DNA of 64,000 nt from the NCBI GenBank assembly GCA_016937855.1, contig JAFGVU010000182.1, positions 43,949 to 107,948 on the forward strand, written 5' to 3'. The stretch comes from Bacteroidales bacterium (GTDB lineage: Bacteria; Bacteroidota; Bacteroidia; Bacteroidales; ML635J-15). This document shows positions 28,316 to 37,290 of the stretch, in pieces; position 1 is the first letter of the stretch, and the number at the start of each line of letters is the position of its first letter. The position numbers and the translations under genes are program-made. Below the pieces are notes generated by a model that saw only the letters and a program-made list of their open reading frames with translations, was not told where the DNA came from and did no database searches.

Positions 28316-28384
28316 AATTACTAATGAGGTCAAGCGTACATATTTTTTAAATGGAAAATTATTTATATTTTCCATTTTTTTTAG
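28316..28384 (+). ncRNA. Candidate small RNA of about 70 nt
   Basis: Inferred transcript between the promoter at 28280-28310 and the terminator hairpin at 28349-28384. It contains no credible short reading frame and would consist of a ~33-nt 5' segment plus the hairpin. No known RNA family was recognised. This is a prediction from promoter and terminator only. Confidence 0.35.
28349..28384 (+). terminator. Strong hairpin with T-run
   Basis: AAATGGAAAAT (28349-28359) and ATTTTCCATTT (28367-28377) form a perfect 11-bp stem with a 7-nt loop, followed by a run of T. No plus-strand gene ends nearby, so it probably terminates a short noncoding transcript. Confidence 0.65.
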
Positions 28385-28530
28385 TCTGAAAGACTCATTT
28401 ATTTTAACCTTGTACTGAACGGAGTGAAAGTCAAGGTTAAAATATTGTTGAATATGTTCTTTGGCGTAACCTGTCCCGATCCTCGGGAAGTTTTTGGTGT
28501 GTTTCACACCAAAAACTGTGACAAAAGAGA
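28381..28530 (+). repeat. Structured interspersed repeat (copy 1), three hairpins
   Basis: Contains AGTCTGAAAGACT, a 12-bp perfect stem ATTTTAACCTTG/CAAGGTTAAAAT (28401-28412 and 28432-28443), CCCGATCCTCGGG, and an 11-bp stem TTTTTGGTGTG/CACACCAAAAA (28491-28515), ending in CTGTGACAAAAG. A second copy in opposite orientation lies at 51225-51356, with a compensatory base change in the long stem. Confidence 0.8.
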
Positions 28531-28619
28531 AGTATGCGTTTACCCTGAATCACTTACTACCTTATGTATTTTATAAGAAAAAATAATAAATGTTTGATCA
28601 TTAACTTAAAGAGAAATAC

Positions 28620-28627
28620 TAAATTTG
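28620..28627 (+). promoter_or_regulatory. -7 promoter box for the small membrane protein at 28671
   Basis: TAAATTTG matches TAnnTTTG, with a TTG at 28594-28596 upstream (23-bp spacing, slightly long). It supports the adjacent reading frame being expressed. Confidence 0.45.
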
Positions 28628-28670
28628 TTGACTAAGTCCAATTATTATATTTCAAAAATATATTCTGTAG

Positions 28671-29048
28671 GTGAAACATTATTTTAAATATCTAAGTTTT
28701 CTATTGTACTTCCCTATGATTTTTATCGTAAGGGCTCTAATATCACTTATATTAGATGATTTTGACGCTTATTTAATTTTAATGTTTGCATTAAAATGGT
28801 CCATTTTATTAATCGCAAGCATTTTTGCATTAGAGTTGATATATTCTTTAGTTGTTTATTTTAGCAATCATAAAAAAAACGATTTTAAGATTATCAGCAA
28901 TAAATATTTTATTTATTTATTGATTGTTTTAATAGTTGCAACTTGTATGGTTTCTCATCAAGCATTGGAGGGGATTATTATTGGTTATATAGTTTATTTT
29001 ACTGAAAAAATCAGAGTGGTTTTTTATAGGTTTAAAAAAGAAAAATGA
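28671..29048 (+). CDS. Small integral membrane protein, function unknown
   Basis: 125 residues with a GTG start and three or four predicted transmembrane helices (SFLLYFPMIFIVRALISLIL, LILMFALKWSILLIASIFAL, YFIYLLIVLIVATCMV, ALEGIIIGYIVYF) and a basic C-terminus. No family was recognised. It is very AT-rich even for this genome and could be recently acquired or orphan. A promoter box 43 bp upstream supports it. It is convergent with the Nudix gene, 14 bp between stops. Confidence 0.6.
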   Translation: MKHYFKYLSFLLYFPMIFIVRALISLILDDFDAYLILMFALKWSILLIASIFALELIYSLVVYFSNHKKNDFKIISNKYFIYLLIVLIVATCMVSHQALEGIIIGYIVYFTEKIRVVFYRFKKEK

Positions 29049-29062
29049 TTTTTTACCTCGCC

Positions 29063-29671
29063 CTAATTACCAAAATATTTTTCTAAAAGCTCAACCAAAG
29101 CGGGATACATGTTTTTATATAAATTAGTAATTTCATTTTTATTTGCCCAAAAAACTTTGCTTATATTTTCTTCTGTTTGGGGTTTTAGTGTATAGTTTGC
29201 CCTGAAACTCATGGTAAACCAGTGTGTTTCTTTAATTACAAAATTATTTTTTAGGAAGTAAATATGATATGTTTTATCAAAAAAAGCTACGTTTTGTAAG
29301 TCATTAATATTTATTCCACATTCTTCGCTTACTTCTCGAACTGCACTTTCTAAAGTCGTTTCGTTTTCTTCTGTTTTACCTTTAGGTAAATCGTTGTAAC
29401 CAAGCCTTTCTATTAGTAAAATTTCGTTTGATGAGTTTATCACAATGCCGCCGGCAGCAATAATGAATTTAAAATAATGTGTAAAGAAATTATGATATTC
29501 ATTAGCACTTAAACCATAAATGTTTAATAAAGTATGATTGTTAGTATCTAAAAATAATTTAAGTTCATTTTTTACGGCTTCTTTATCGGAAAAGTTTATT
29601 TTTGTCATTGGTTTATCAGAAGGTTTTTCTGATAAAATTAGAGAACTTTTATTGTAAAATATTTTAATCAT
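29063..29671 (-). CDS. Nudix hydrolase
   Basis: A hydrolase of nucleoside diphosphates linked to another moiety. The Nudix box is complete: GKTEENETTLESAVREVSEE followed by CGI, matching Gx5Ex7REUxEExGU, near residue 105 onward; preceded by GGIVINSSNEILLIERLGYNDLP-like strands. About 80 residues precede the Nudix domain and are unassigned. The ATG at 29671 is chosen over a TTG at 29692 that would overlap the divergent pyrE start. Substrate unknown. Confidence 0.88.
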   Translation of the reverse strand: MIKIFYNKSSLILSEKPSDKPMTKINFSDKEAVKNELKLFLDTNNHTLLNIYGLSANEYHNFFTHYFKFIIAAGGIVINSSNEILLIERLGYNDLPKGKTEENETTLESAVREVSEECGININDLQNVAFFDKTYHIYFLKNNFVIKETHWFTMSFRANYTLKPQTEENISKVFWANKNEITNLYKNMYPALVELLEKYFGN

Positions 29672-29683
29672 AAGTTTAAAAAA

Positions 29684-30316
29684 ATGGAACAACTTTCAAA
29701 ACAAATCGCCGAAAAACTACTACAAATTAAAGCAATTAAATTAGAGCCTGCAAATCATTTTACATGGGCATCAGGTTGGTTTTCTCCAATCTATTGTGAT
29801 AATAGAAAAACTTTATCGTTTCCGGAAGTTAGAACATTTATCAGAGATGCTTTTGTTAAAACGATAAATCAGGAGTTTGGAGATTTTGACGTTATTGCAG
29901 GTGTTGCTACAGGTGCAATTGCACAGGGAGCTTTAGTTGCCCAGGAAATGAATAAACCATTTGTGTATGTTCGCTCAAAAGCAAAAGAACACGGAATGGG
30001 AAATCAAATAGAAGGTTTTCTCGAGCAAGGAAAAAAAGTTTTGGTAATAGAAGATCTTATTTCTACCGGAGGTAGTAGCCTCAGTGCTGTTAATGCAATC
30101 AGAGAAAATAATTGCGAAGTGGTTGGTATGGCTGCAATTTTTACTTATGGTTTTCAAAAAGCTGTTGATAGTTTTAAGCAGGCCGATGTTAACTTGGTTT
30201 CTTTAAGTAATTATAATGCTCTTATCGAACAAGCTTTAAGTACCGGTTATGTTTCCGAATCAGATGTTGAGCTATTAAAAGAGTGGAGAATGAATCCATC
30301 GGAGTGGAAAAAGTAA
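29684..30316 (+). CDS. pyrE: Orotate phosphoribosyltransferase
   Basis: Transfers ribose-5-phosphate from PRPP to orotate in pyrimidine synthesis. The N-terminal FTWASGWFSPIYCDNRKTLS segment and the PRPP loop VLVIEDLISTGGSS (ExDxxSTGGS) are diagnostic, along with YVRSKAKEHGMGNQIEG, which carries catalytic Lys and His. 210 residues is standard. It starts 12 bp from the divergent Nudix gene, so the two share a very compact promoter region. Confidence 0.96.
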   Translation: MEQLSKQIAEKLLQIKAIKLEPANHFTWASGWFSPIYCDNRKTLSFPEVRTFIRDAFVKTINQEFGDFDVIAGVATGAIAQGALVAQEMNKPFVYVRSKAKEHGMGNQIEGFLEQGKKVLVIEDLISTGGSSLSAVNAIRENNCEVVGMAAIFTYGFQKAVDSFKQADVNLVSLSNYNALIEQALSTGYVSESDVELLKEWRMNPSEWKK

Positions 30317-30483
30317 TTATTAGGTAAATTTAATATATTATATTTTGAACTGCACAATAGAACGAATGCGTGGAGCAAAGAACATGGAAGATTAAATACT
30401 TCATGCTCTTATGCCCCATACCTTAAATAATTCACGATAAGCAATTTATTCATAGAAATATACAATTAAAGTACTATTATAAT
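30317..30483. other. Intergenic stretch with GGAGCA/CATGG-type repeat remnant
   Basis: Contains GCGTGGAGCAAAGAACATGG (about 30368-30387) and CATGCTCTTATGCCCCATA (about 30402-30420). Similar GGCATGGAGCACGGAGCATGG sequence is at the very end of the window, so this is probably a remnant of a dispersed short repeat. Confidence 0.4.
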
Positions 30484-30888
30484 ATGAAACCTCTTGAGAT
30501 AATCAGCAAGACCTGCAAAATAAGTAATACAGACGAGAAAATATTTAACTTTTATGCCGATTTAAGAAATATTTCACGATTAATTCCTCCTGATGTCCAG
30601 GATTGGAATGCAACTGAAGACTCCTGTAGTTTTATTGTTAAAGGTCAGCGTATGGCCTTGCATATTGTTGAAAGAGACAAATTTAAAACTATAAAAATTC
30701 AGGGTGATGATGGCTCTCCTTATAAGTTTACTTTATGGCTGCAGTTAAAAAGCTTGTCGGCATACGAAACAGCTGTGCGAATTGTTGTTAGGGCAGAACT
30801 AAACATGATGATGAGAGCTGCTGTTAAAAAACCTTTACAGCAAGGTGTCGATCAAATCATCGATTATATGAAAATGATTCCGTATTAG
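30484..30888 (+). CDS. SRPBCC-fold (START-like) small protein
   Basis: 134 residues with the alpha/beta grip pattern of SRPBCC proteins: an N-terminal strand EIISKTCKISNTDEKIFNFY, a short helix with YADLRNISRLIPPDVQDW, alternating strands, and a long C-terminal helix (KKPLQQGVDQIIDYMKMI). Such proteins bind hydrophobic ligands; no catalytic residues are evident. A conserved hypothetical in Bacteroidota. Its stop overlaps the stop of the convergent sialidase gene. Confidence 0.75.
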   Translation: MKPLEIISKTCKISNTDEKIFNFYADLRNISRLIPPDVQDWNATEDSCSFIVKGQRMALHIVERDKFKTIKIQGDDGSPYKFTLWLQLKSLSAYETAVRIVVRAELNMMMRAAVKKPLQQGVDQIIDYMKMIPY

Positions 30889-32207
30889 CAAATCTTTTGA
30901 GAACGAGATCTATTTTTTCTAGTTCGCTTACGTGGTAAAACCGGATCTTTACCGCTTTGAGCATAAAGAAGTTGAGTATTTAATGGTAAATCATTTGTGT
31001 CAAGTTTGTCTTTACCATCTGTTAGCCATTGTAGGTCAAATGTACTGAGGGTAATATGTTCAGGAACAAATTTTGAATTTTTTATTAATCCAGATTCATA
31101 CAAATAAAGTATAATTCCTTCATTCGTAACCGATAAATCTGAATATCCTGAATAATCAGAGTCTATGACTTTTGAAATAGGAAAGGTTAATGCTTCATCA
31201 TAACTCATTCGGATAGTTAAATTTGACCTCTGCCGTTTTGCTCCAGCAATTAATGTAGTTCCTCGCTTTTCTGACCAATTTGTATTCCTGCTATCGGGAT
31301 TACAAAAAAGTATTCTATTCTTACTTTGATATGGTTCCATACTCATTCTTAACATACTTGCATGGCAAATTGGTTCAAAAAAATTATCCGAATAATGTGG
31401 GGCAGACCAATCTGAAACTCCATTTGGACTTGTGCTTACAATACGACGATAATTTTTTGATTCATTTCTAATATTAAATAGGACTTCATTATTTTTTAAT
31501 TCGACACAGCTTGATTCATTTGGATAAATAAAAGTGTCGTTTGAAGTACAAATAAAATCCCCAATTTTCCAATTTTCCCCAAAATCATCACTATATAAAA
31601 CCCCTGAAATAGTTGGATAAGTATTTTGTAAGTTTATTGTTGAATCGTTGCCAGCACATTCTGATAACCACATTGGTACAATTAATCTACCATTACTTAA
31701 TTGAGTACCATGTCCCGGTCCAATTCCAATAATTCGCCATGGGTATTGTTCCGAAATTGAATTAAAAACATCAGTAATATTAATTGGTTCTTTCCATGTT
31801 AGCCCATTGTTGTCGCTATTTGTGTAATAAATTCTTGCGTGTTCAATTAAATATAGCAAATGAATCTTATTGGAATATACATCATTTATCGGTACAGGAT
31901 ATGAACACTGAGAATTATGTTCTTGAACCAAAGTTATTTCTTCTGACCAAGAAAATCCATTGTCAGTGCTTTTTTTCATTACAATTGAGGATATATCCCA
32001 ATCTCCACCCAATCCTTTCCTTGCTTCAGCAAAAGCTAAAACATTTCCATTTGTCGTTGTAACAATAGCAGGAATACGATAGGCTCTGTTACCATTTGTG
32101 TTTGATTTAAAAAGTATTTGTTTATTAAAAACGCCAGAATCCTGACTATAAATAATCACTATTTTTAAAACAAAAAACAGGATCACGAGAAAACTTTTTC
32201 TAATCAT
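30885..32207 (-). CDS. Exo-alpha-sialidase (GH33), secreted
   Basis: Cleaves terminal sialic acids. Signal peptide ILFFVLKIVIIYSQ at the N-terminus. The arginine-triad motif is YRIPAIVTTTNGNVLAFAEA (RIP), followed by GGDWDIS with the catalytic-base Asp region. Three Asp-box repeats are visible: STDNGFSW, NSDNNGLTW and SDDFGENW. The C-terminal SGYSDLSVTNEGIILYLYE matches the family catalytic Tyr/Glu region. 440 residues, so the N-terminal carbohydrate-binding module seen in many Bacteroides sialidases is absent. The last 20 residues are strongly basic, which is unusual. It is not next to other sialic-acid genes. Confidence 0.88.
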   Translation of the reverse strand: MIRKSFLVILFFVLKIVIIYSQDSGVFNKQILFKSNTNGNRAYRIPAIVTTTNGNVLAFAEARKGLGGDWDISSIVMKKSTDNGFSWSEEITLVQEHNSQCSYPVPINDVYSNKIHLLYLIEHARIYYTNSDNNGLTWKEPINITDVFNSISEQYPWRIIGIGPGHGTQLSNGRLIVPMWLSECAGNDSTINLQNTYPTISGVLYSDDFGENWKIGDFICTSNDTFIYPNESSCVELKNNEVLFNIRNESKNYRRIVSTSPNGVSDWSAPHYSDNFFEPICHASMLRMSMEPYQSKNRILFCNPDSRNTNWSEKRGTTLIAGAKRQRSNLTIRMSYDEALTFPISKVIDSDYSGYSDLSVTNEGIILYLYESGLIKNSKFVPEHITLSTFDLQWLTDGKDKLDTNDLPLNTQLLYAQSGKDPVLPRKRTRKNRSRSQKIC

Positions 32208-32323
32208 TTTTCCAAAATTATTTAAGCAAATATAGATAATATTTTAGTCCAAAAAATATATTTATGGAATTCCATTTCTCTTTGTATCATAGTTGCGATT
32301 TTTAACATTTAAAACTTAAAATT

Positions 32324-34210
32324 ATGAAAACAAAGATTTTTTTAATAGGACTTTTTTTGATGATTTTTTCATCAATTTCTTTTTCTGCTACAATTCAGGG
32401 CAGTGTTAGTGATAATTCATCAGGAAACTCAATTTCGGGTGCTGAAGTTACACTTTATAAAATGGGAATTATAATTAGAGTTGCCAAAACCGATAATGTC
32501 GGTATGTTTGAGTTTAAAGATTTAGCCGATGGTACATACAATATTAAGGTAAATGCAAGCGGCTATTCAGAATACAATGAAAAGGATATAATTCTTTCGG
32601 CAAGTGACTTTCATCGAATGACAATTTTTTTAAAAACTAATATAGTTGCAATAAATGAAATTAAGGATAACAAAATCGAAGTTTTATGCGAAGAGAGTGA
32701 GGCTATTGCACCTGTTGCTTTTTATAATTGTAAAACCTCGGCAGATCGTTCAAGTTATGCCGGGGGTGTTGGTTATGCGCAGGATGATTATTATGTTGAA
32801 CACAATACCGAATCGTATGATTTTATTCAGGAAAACGGGTTTAAAGATGTAATCAACGACCCGCTTTCAACATTTTCTATTGATGTTGACAGAGCTGCTT
32901 ATGCAAATGTACGTAGGTTTATCAATAATTCACAAATGCCTTATGCCGATGCTGTGAGAATAGAAGAAATGATAAACTATTTCGATTATGATTATGAAAC
33001 CCCAAAAGGCGAACATCCTTTTGCAACTCATTTGGAGTTAGGCGATTGTCCTTGGAATCCTAAAAGTAAGCTTTTAATGATAGGGATTCAGGGCGAAGAA
33101 ATGGATTCAGAAAGTATTCCTGCTTGTAATTTGGTGTTTTTAATTGACGTTTCGGGATCGATGAACTCTGAAAATAAATTGGGATTACTAAAAAAGTCGT
33201 TTAGGTTATTAGTTGATAAATTGCGTCCTGAAGATAAAGTTTCGATTGTTGTTTATGCAGGAGCAGCCGGTTGTGTTTTGCCTGCAACAAGTGGAAACGA
33301 TAAAGCAAAAATTCTTGCTTCTCTTGATAAATTAACAGCAGGTGGCTCAACAGCAGGTGGGGCAGGAATTAAACTTGCATACGAGATTGCAGTAGAAAAT
33401 TTTATCGAAGGTGGAAATAATCGTGTGATTTTAGCCACCGATGGCGATTTTAATGTTGGTGCAAGTAGCGATGGCGAAATGGAAAGACTAATCGAGAAAA
33501 AACGCGATTTAGGTGTATATCTTACTGTTCTTGGTTTTGGAATGGGTAACTATAAGGACTCTAAAATGGAAAAACTTTCCAATAAAGGAAACGGTAATTA
33601 CGCATACATCGATAATATCATGGAATCGAACAAAATATTTGGACAAGAACTTTGGGGAACTCTCTATACTATTGCCAAAGATGTAAAAATCCAAATCGAA
33701 TTTAATCCAGGTAAAGTAAAAGAATATCGCCTGATTGGTTATGAAAACAGGATGTTAAACAAAGAAGATTTTAATGATGATAAAAAAGATGCAGGCGAAA
33801 TTGGCAGCGGCCATACTGTTACTGCAATTTATGAGCTTGTATTAAGCGACGCAGAAGGTTCTGCCGGTAGTGTTGACCCTTTAAACTATCAAAATACATC
33901 AATCGTAAAAAGTAACGATATTATGACTTTAAAAATCAGGTATAAAAAACCCGATCAGGATTTTAGTCGCTTGATTACTCAAAAAGTAACAGATAACGAT
34001 TTAAAGAAAACTTCAAACTCCTCTAACTTTATGCTTGCTGTTGCTGTTGCTGAATTTGGAATGCTGTTGAGAGATTCAGAATTTAAAGGAAACTCAAGCT
34101 ACGACCATGTTTTACTATGGGCTAAAAGAGCTAAAGGAGAAGACACTTACGGATATGTTGCCGAGTTAATTACTTTGGTTGAAAAAACAAAACTATTGTC
34201 AAAAGTATAA
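32324..34210 (+). CDS. VWA-domain protein with carboxypeptidase-regulatory-like N-terminus (YfbK family)
   Basis: 628 residues: signal peptide (IFLIGLFLMIFSSISFSA), a CarboxypepD_reg-like beta domain (about 23-105), a VWA-N-like region with DPLSTFSIDVDRAAYANVRR, a von Willebrand A domain from about 268 with an intact MIDAS (LIDVSGSMNS, later TDGDFNVG), and a DUF3520-type C-terminal domain. E. coli YfbK is the best-known relative; the role is unknown. Metal-dependent protein binding at the envelope is likely. A palindromic repeat between it and the convergent gene probably ends both transcripts. Confidence 0.9.
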   Translation: MKTKIFLIGLFLMIFSSISFSATIQGSVSDNSSGNSISGAEVTLYKMGIIIRVAKTDNVGMFEFKDLADGTYNIKVNASGYSEYNEKDIILSASDFHRMTIFLKTNIVAINEIKDNKIEVLCEESEAIAPVAFYNCKTSADRSSYAGGVGYAQDDYYVEHNTESYDFIQENGFKDVINDPLSTFSIDVDRAAYANVRRFINNSQMPYADAVRIEEMINYFDYDYETPKGEHPFATHLELGDCPWNPKSKLLMIGIQGEEMDSESIPACNLVFLIDVSGSMNSENKLGLLKKSFRLLVDKLRPEDKVSIVVYAGAAGCVLPATSGNDKAKILASLDKLTAGGSTAGGAGIKLAYEIAVENFIEGGNNRVILATDGDFNVGASSDGEMERLIEKKRDLGVYLTVLGFGMGNYKDSKMEKLSNKGNGNYAYIDNIMESNKIFGQELWGTLYTIAKDVKIQIEFNPGKVKEYRLIGYENRMLNKEDFNDDKKDAGEIGSGHTVTAIYELVLSDAEGSAGSVDPLNYQNTSIVKSNDIMTLKIRYKKPDQDFSRLITQKVTDNDLKKTSNSSNFMLAVAVAEFGMLLRDSEFKGNSSYDHVLLWAKRAKGEDTYGYVAELITLVEKTKLLSKV

Positions 34211-34220
34211 AACCATCATT

Positions 34221-34276
34221 TATAGGTGACTGAGGGATTTCGATTTTTCATCGAAATTGTCTCGAAGTCACCTATA
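34221..34276. repeat. Compact palindrome of the GGTGRCTGAG family, likely bidirectional terminator
   Basis: TATAGGTGACT (34221-34231) pairs with AGTCACCTATA (34266-34276), and inside it ATTTCGAT (34237-34244) pairs with ATCGAAAT (34250-34257). The element fills the gap between two convergent genes. Its outer arms are shared with the longer repeat at 22470-22574. Confidence 0.78.
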
Positions 34277-34281
34277 AAGTT

Positions 34282-37200
34282 TTATGGTTTATAAACTACT
34301 CCTTTACTGGTTTTTCCGTTTATTTCAATTTTTAATTCATTGTCGAAACGTACATGACGAATAATATCATCTTCGTAAACACATTGTATTTGATTTAGAA
34401 ACTTTTCATCGAATAGTCCATCGTTTAGAAATGGGTTAATAGTAAAATATCCTACTTTAAAAGAGGTTAAATTGTGGAAAAAATGTGTTCCCTGGCTAGG
34501 GTCTATTCTATAGTTTTCTAAACCCGACTCAACAATAATTCTCGAAGCCGAAATATTTGCCCATTTAACAGGTATGCCAAGCGATGGATCTGATGATCCC
34601 CATCTACCTGGACCGATAAGAACATAGTTTTCGTCGTTTTCGATGAATTTGCGGTTTAACTTATCAATAATATCAACAGTTTTTGTGTTATTTAAGAAAT
34701 TAAAATTTTCTGTTTTTACATAAATAATGTCCCTAATGTTTTTATATATACCATTACCGAGCACCGATTCTGAATATAAAATGGTTTCAGATTTGTCAAC
34801 ATTATCCAAATCAATATTAATGTCTTGATCTGTTTCGATGATTGGTCTTATTTGTAATAAACTAAATACTGTTTTTTCGTTGCTTCCTTGTGGAGGAAAA
34901 TTGACAGCAAATTCTACCTCAATGTGATTATTCATTTCTCGTTTTCCAATTTCCATAAAATCCAATAAAATCTGACTTAATGGAAATGAGTTGTGTTTAA
35001 GAATACTGGCAAATGTAACAAGTTTTTGACCATCATACATAACGCTATCCTTTATCATATTGCTTTGATAGTCGTACGTTGATCCAATTTGCCGGAGTGC
35101 ATTGTCTTTGTGAGCTTCGTCTATGCCAAGCTTAATAATATTTACATCTTCGCTAATGGATGGTACAAATGTTTTTGGATCTAAATTTAGTGCAAAGAAA
35201 TATTTTTGAGTGTCTCTTAAGGTTAATTCCGGAGCTGACAATTGTAATGTTTTTGCCGGGAATTTAGGTGAGAAACGAATAGTTTTTCCACCATCAACAA
35301 TATGTTTACCTAATCCTAATGCTATGTTAACAATCCCGTCTTCTGATTTTTCAGGCTCAATAGGGTAAAAATTTATCGATCGAGCAACGCCAGAAAAACT
35401 GGGATAAAATCTATCTCGATAAACTGTTCCACATACATCTTGTAAAACAACACCCATTTTTTCTTCATCAATCACATTTGAAGTTGCAGCCATATATGCT
35501 TTAGAATCCTTATAAAAGACTGATGCATACACACTTTTTATTGCTTCGGTTAAAAGTTTAATCGTGAGATGTTTGTCATCAACAATATTTGGGATCATGT
35601 AAGTTGAATACACTCCAGCAAATGGCTGATAATGGGAGTCTTCTAAACGACTCGAGGATCTGATGGCAATAGGATTGTCGGTGTAAGAAATAAATGAATA
35701 TAAACTAGTAAATATTCTGTTTGGCAATTTAGCATTTATAAAGTGTTGCAAAATTTCTTCGTCACTAAGATTTGAGATACCAATTTCGTACAAATTATTT
35801 ATTTCCATAAACTCGTCAAAAATATCTGTACATAATATTGCTGTTCTAGGAATAGTTATGGTAACATTATCGTATTTCTTACGAAGTTTATATTTTTTAA
35901 TCAATAAATCGGTAAATGCCAAACCCCTTGCCTTTCCACCAATATAACCATCGCCTATACGCGAAAACATTGAATAAGAGTCGAAAGTATTTTGCTCAAA
36001 CTTGGTTATAACTCCTCTACCACTATTTAAGCGATAGTTAGATATTGCCATATAAATAAATTCGCGAATGTCTTCTATTGTTGCAAAATGATCGACTGTT
36101 AAGTGTTTAAACTTGCGTGCCAATAGAAATAATGAACGAGAATTTAACCATTTTGTAATGTGATTCCTAGTTACATGATACTCTAAACATTCGGGCGAAA
36201 CCTTTAAAATTAGTTCCTGAAAAGATTTTAAACTAGTAGCTGTGCATATTACTTTTTTCTTAACCGGACAGTAAAAATGAAAACTACCAAGGTGTAGATT
36301 TTTAATGATAAAGTTTCTTAATTCAAACGAGAAATTCTTTGTGTATTTGCCCAAGAAATCAACATCTATTTTTTCGGCAAGTGCTTTATTGCGGCTCTCT
36401 GATGAAAGTAAAAGAAGTGGAACATTTTGATCGATATTTTGAACCGTTTTACAAAGTTTAAGTCCAGCTTCTTTATCAACAACGTTGTCAACCTTGTACC
36501 TAACATCGCTGAAAATTCCAAGTATGTTTTCTCTGTATTTATTAAACAATGCCATAGCATCGTTGTAGTTTGTTGCTAGGAGAATTTTTGGACGTCCTCT
36601 CATTCTAAGGTTTTGCTGATGTTCGTTGGCTCCTTCGATAGATGCTCGTTGCGATTGGATAAAGAAAATTTTATATAAAATTGGCAACATACTAGAATAG
36701 TATCTAATACTATCTTCAACTAATATTACAGCTTGAACACCCATTTCCAAAACGTCATGATTGGCATTCATTTTATCCTCGATAAGTTTAATTATGGCGA
36801 GCATAATATCTGGATTTCCAAGCCAGCAAAAAACATAATCGATAGCACTTAGATCTTCTTTTTCTATTTTTTGAGTAATCTCACGCGAGAAAGGGGTTAA
36901 AACTACGATTGGAATTTTTTTGTATCTGTTTTTTATTTTTTTTGACAGTTCAAAGGCATTTTCATTGCTAATATTAAGCATTGTAATAACCAAATCAATA
37001 TCTTTGTTTTTAAGTTTGTCAAAAGCTTTTTCGGGAGTGTCAACCCTAATAAACATGGGCGGGTATCTTAAGCCCAAAGTCATATATTCGTTAAATATTT
37101 GCTCATCAATTCGGCCGTCTTCTTCCAACATAAAGTTGTCGTAATTGTTGCAGATAAGCAAAACTTTAAGTATTCGCTTTTTCATTAATTGATCAAACTC

Positions 37201-37290
37201 GGTATCTTGAAAATCGAGCTCGGAAAACTCAACAGATTCGTCCTGAGTGATTGGAATTTGACTAATATTATAAAATTTCTTGTCTTGCAT
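34282..37290 (-). CDS. Receiver-like/PEP-synthase-type ATP-grasp protein, paralogue B (1002 aa)
   Basis: Function unknown. Domains in order: a degenerate receiver-like domain (about 38-170) in which the phospho-acceptor aspartate is replaced (DLVITML, Met104); a receiver with the acid pair Glu192-Asp193, Asp262, Ser296-Ser297 and Lys315; a linker region (about 335-440); then a PPDK/PEP-synthase N-terminal ATP-grasp domain with IGGKARGLAF (450) and AIRSSSRLEDSHYQPFAGVY (542). A C-terminal block has GPGRWGSSDPSLGIPV and GTHFFHNLTSFKVGYFT. The PEP-utilising mobile domain with phospho-histidine and the PEP-binding barrel of true PEP synthase are absent. It is the last gene of a four-gene operon and overlaps the metallophosphoesterase by 23 bp. 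It lacks the N-terminal sensor domain of its paralogue at 38924. Confidence 0.85.
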   Translation of the reverse strand: MQDKKFYNISQIPITQDESVEFSELDFQDTEFDQLMKKRILKVLLICNNYDNFMLEEDGRIDEQIFNEYMTLGLRYPPMFIRVDTPEKAFDKLKNKDIDLVITMLNISNENAFELSKKIKNRYKKIPIVVLTPFSREITQKIEKEDLSAIDYVFCWLGNPDIMLAIIKLIEDKMNANHDVLEMGVQAVILVEDSIRYYSSMLPILYKIFFIQSQRASIEGANEHQQNLRMRGRPKILLATNYNDAMALFNKYRENILGIFSDVRYKVDNVVDKEAGLKLCKTVQNIDQNVPLLLLSSESRNKALAEKIDVDFLGKYTKNFSFELRNFIIKNLHLGSFHFYCPVKKKVICTATSLKSFQELILKVSPECLEYHVTRNHITKWLNSRSLFLLARKFKHLTVDHFATIEDIREFIYMAISNYRLNSGRGVITKFEQNTFDSYSMFSRIGDGYIGGKARGLAFTDLLIKKYKLRKKYDNVTITIPRTAILCTDIFDEFMEINNLYEIGISNLSDEEILQHFINAKLPNRIFTSLYSFISYTDNPIAIRSSSRLEDSHYQPFAGVYSTYMIPNIVDDKHLTIKLLTEAIKSVYASVFYKDSKAYMAATSNVIDEEKMGVVLQDVCGTVYRDRFYPSFSGVARSINFYPIEPEKSEDGIVNIALGLGKHIVDGGKTIRFSPKFPAKTLQLSAPELTLRDTQKYFFALNLDPKTFVPSISEDVNIIKLGIDEAHKDNALRQIGSTYDYQSNMIKDSVMYDGQKLVTFASILKHNSFPLSQILLDFMEIGKREMNNHIEVEFAVNFPPQGSNEKTVFSLLQIRPIIETDQDINIDLDNVDKSETILYSESVLGNGIYKNIRDIIYVKTENFNFLNNTKTVDIIDKLNRKFIENDENYVLIGPGRWGSSDPSLGIPVKWANISASRIIVESGLENYRIDPSQGTHFFHNLTSFKVGYFTINPFLNDGLFDEKFLNQIQCVYEDDIIRHVRFDNELKIEINGKTSKGVVYKP

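Noticed and set aside
28212..28418. Short plus-strand reading frame in the AT-rich gap
   Set aside because: It runs through the hairpin at 28349-28384 and into the structured repeat, has AT-driven hydrophobic composition and no family pattern.
28671..28685. parS-like GTGAAACA at the start of the small membrane protein
   Set aside because: Half-site only, without the mirrored left half.
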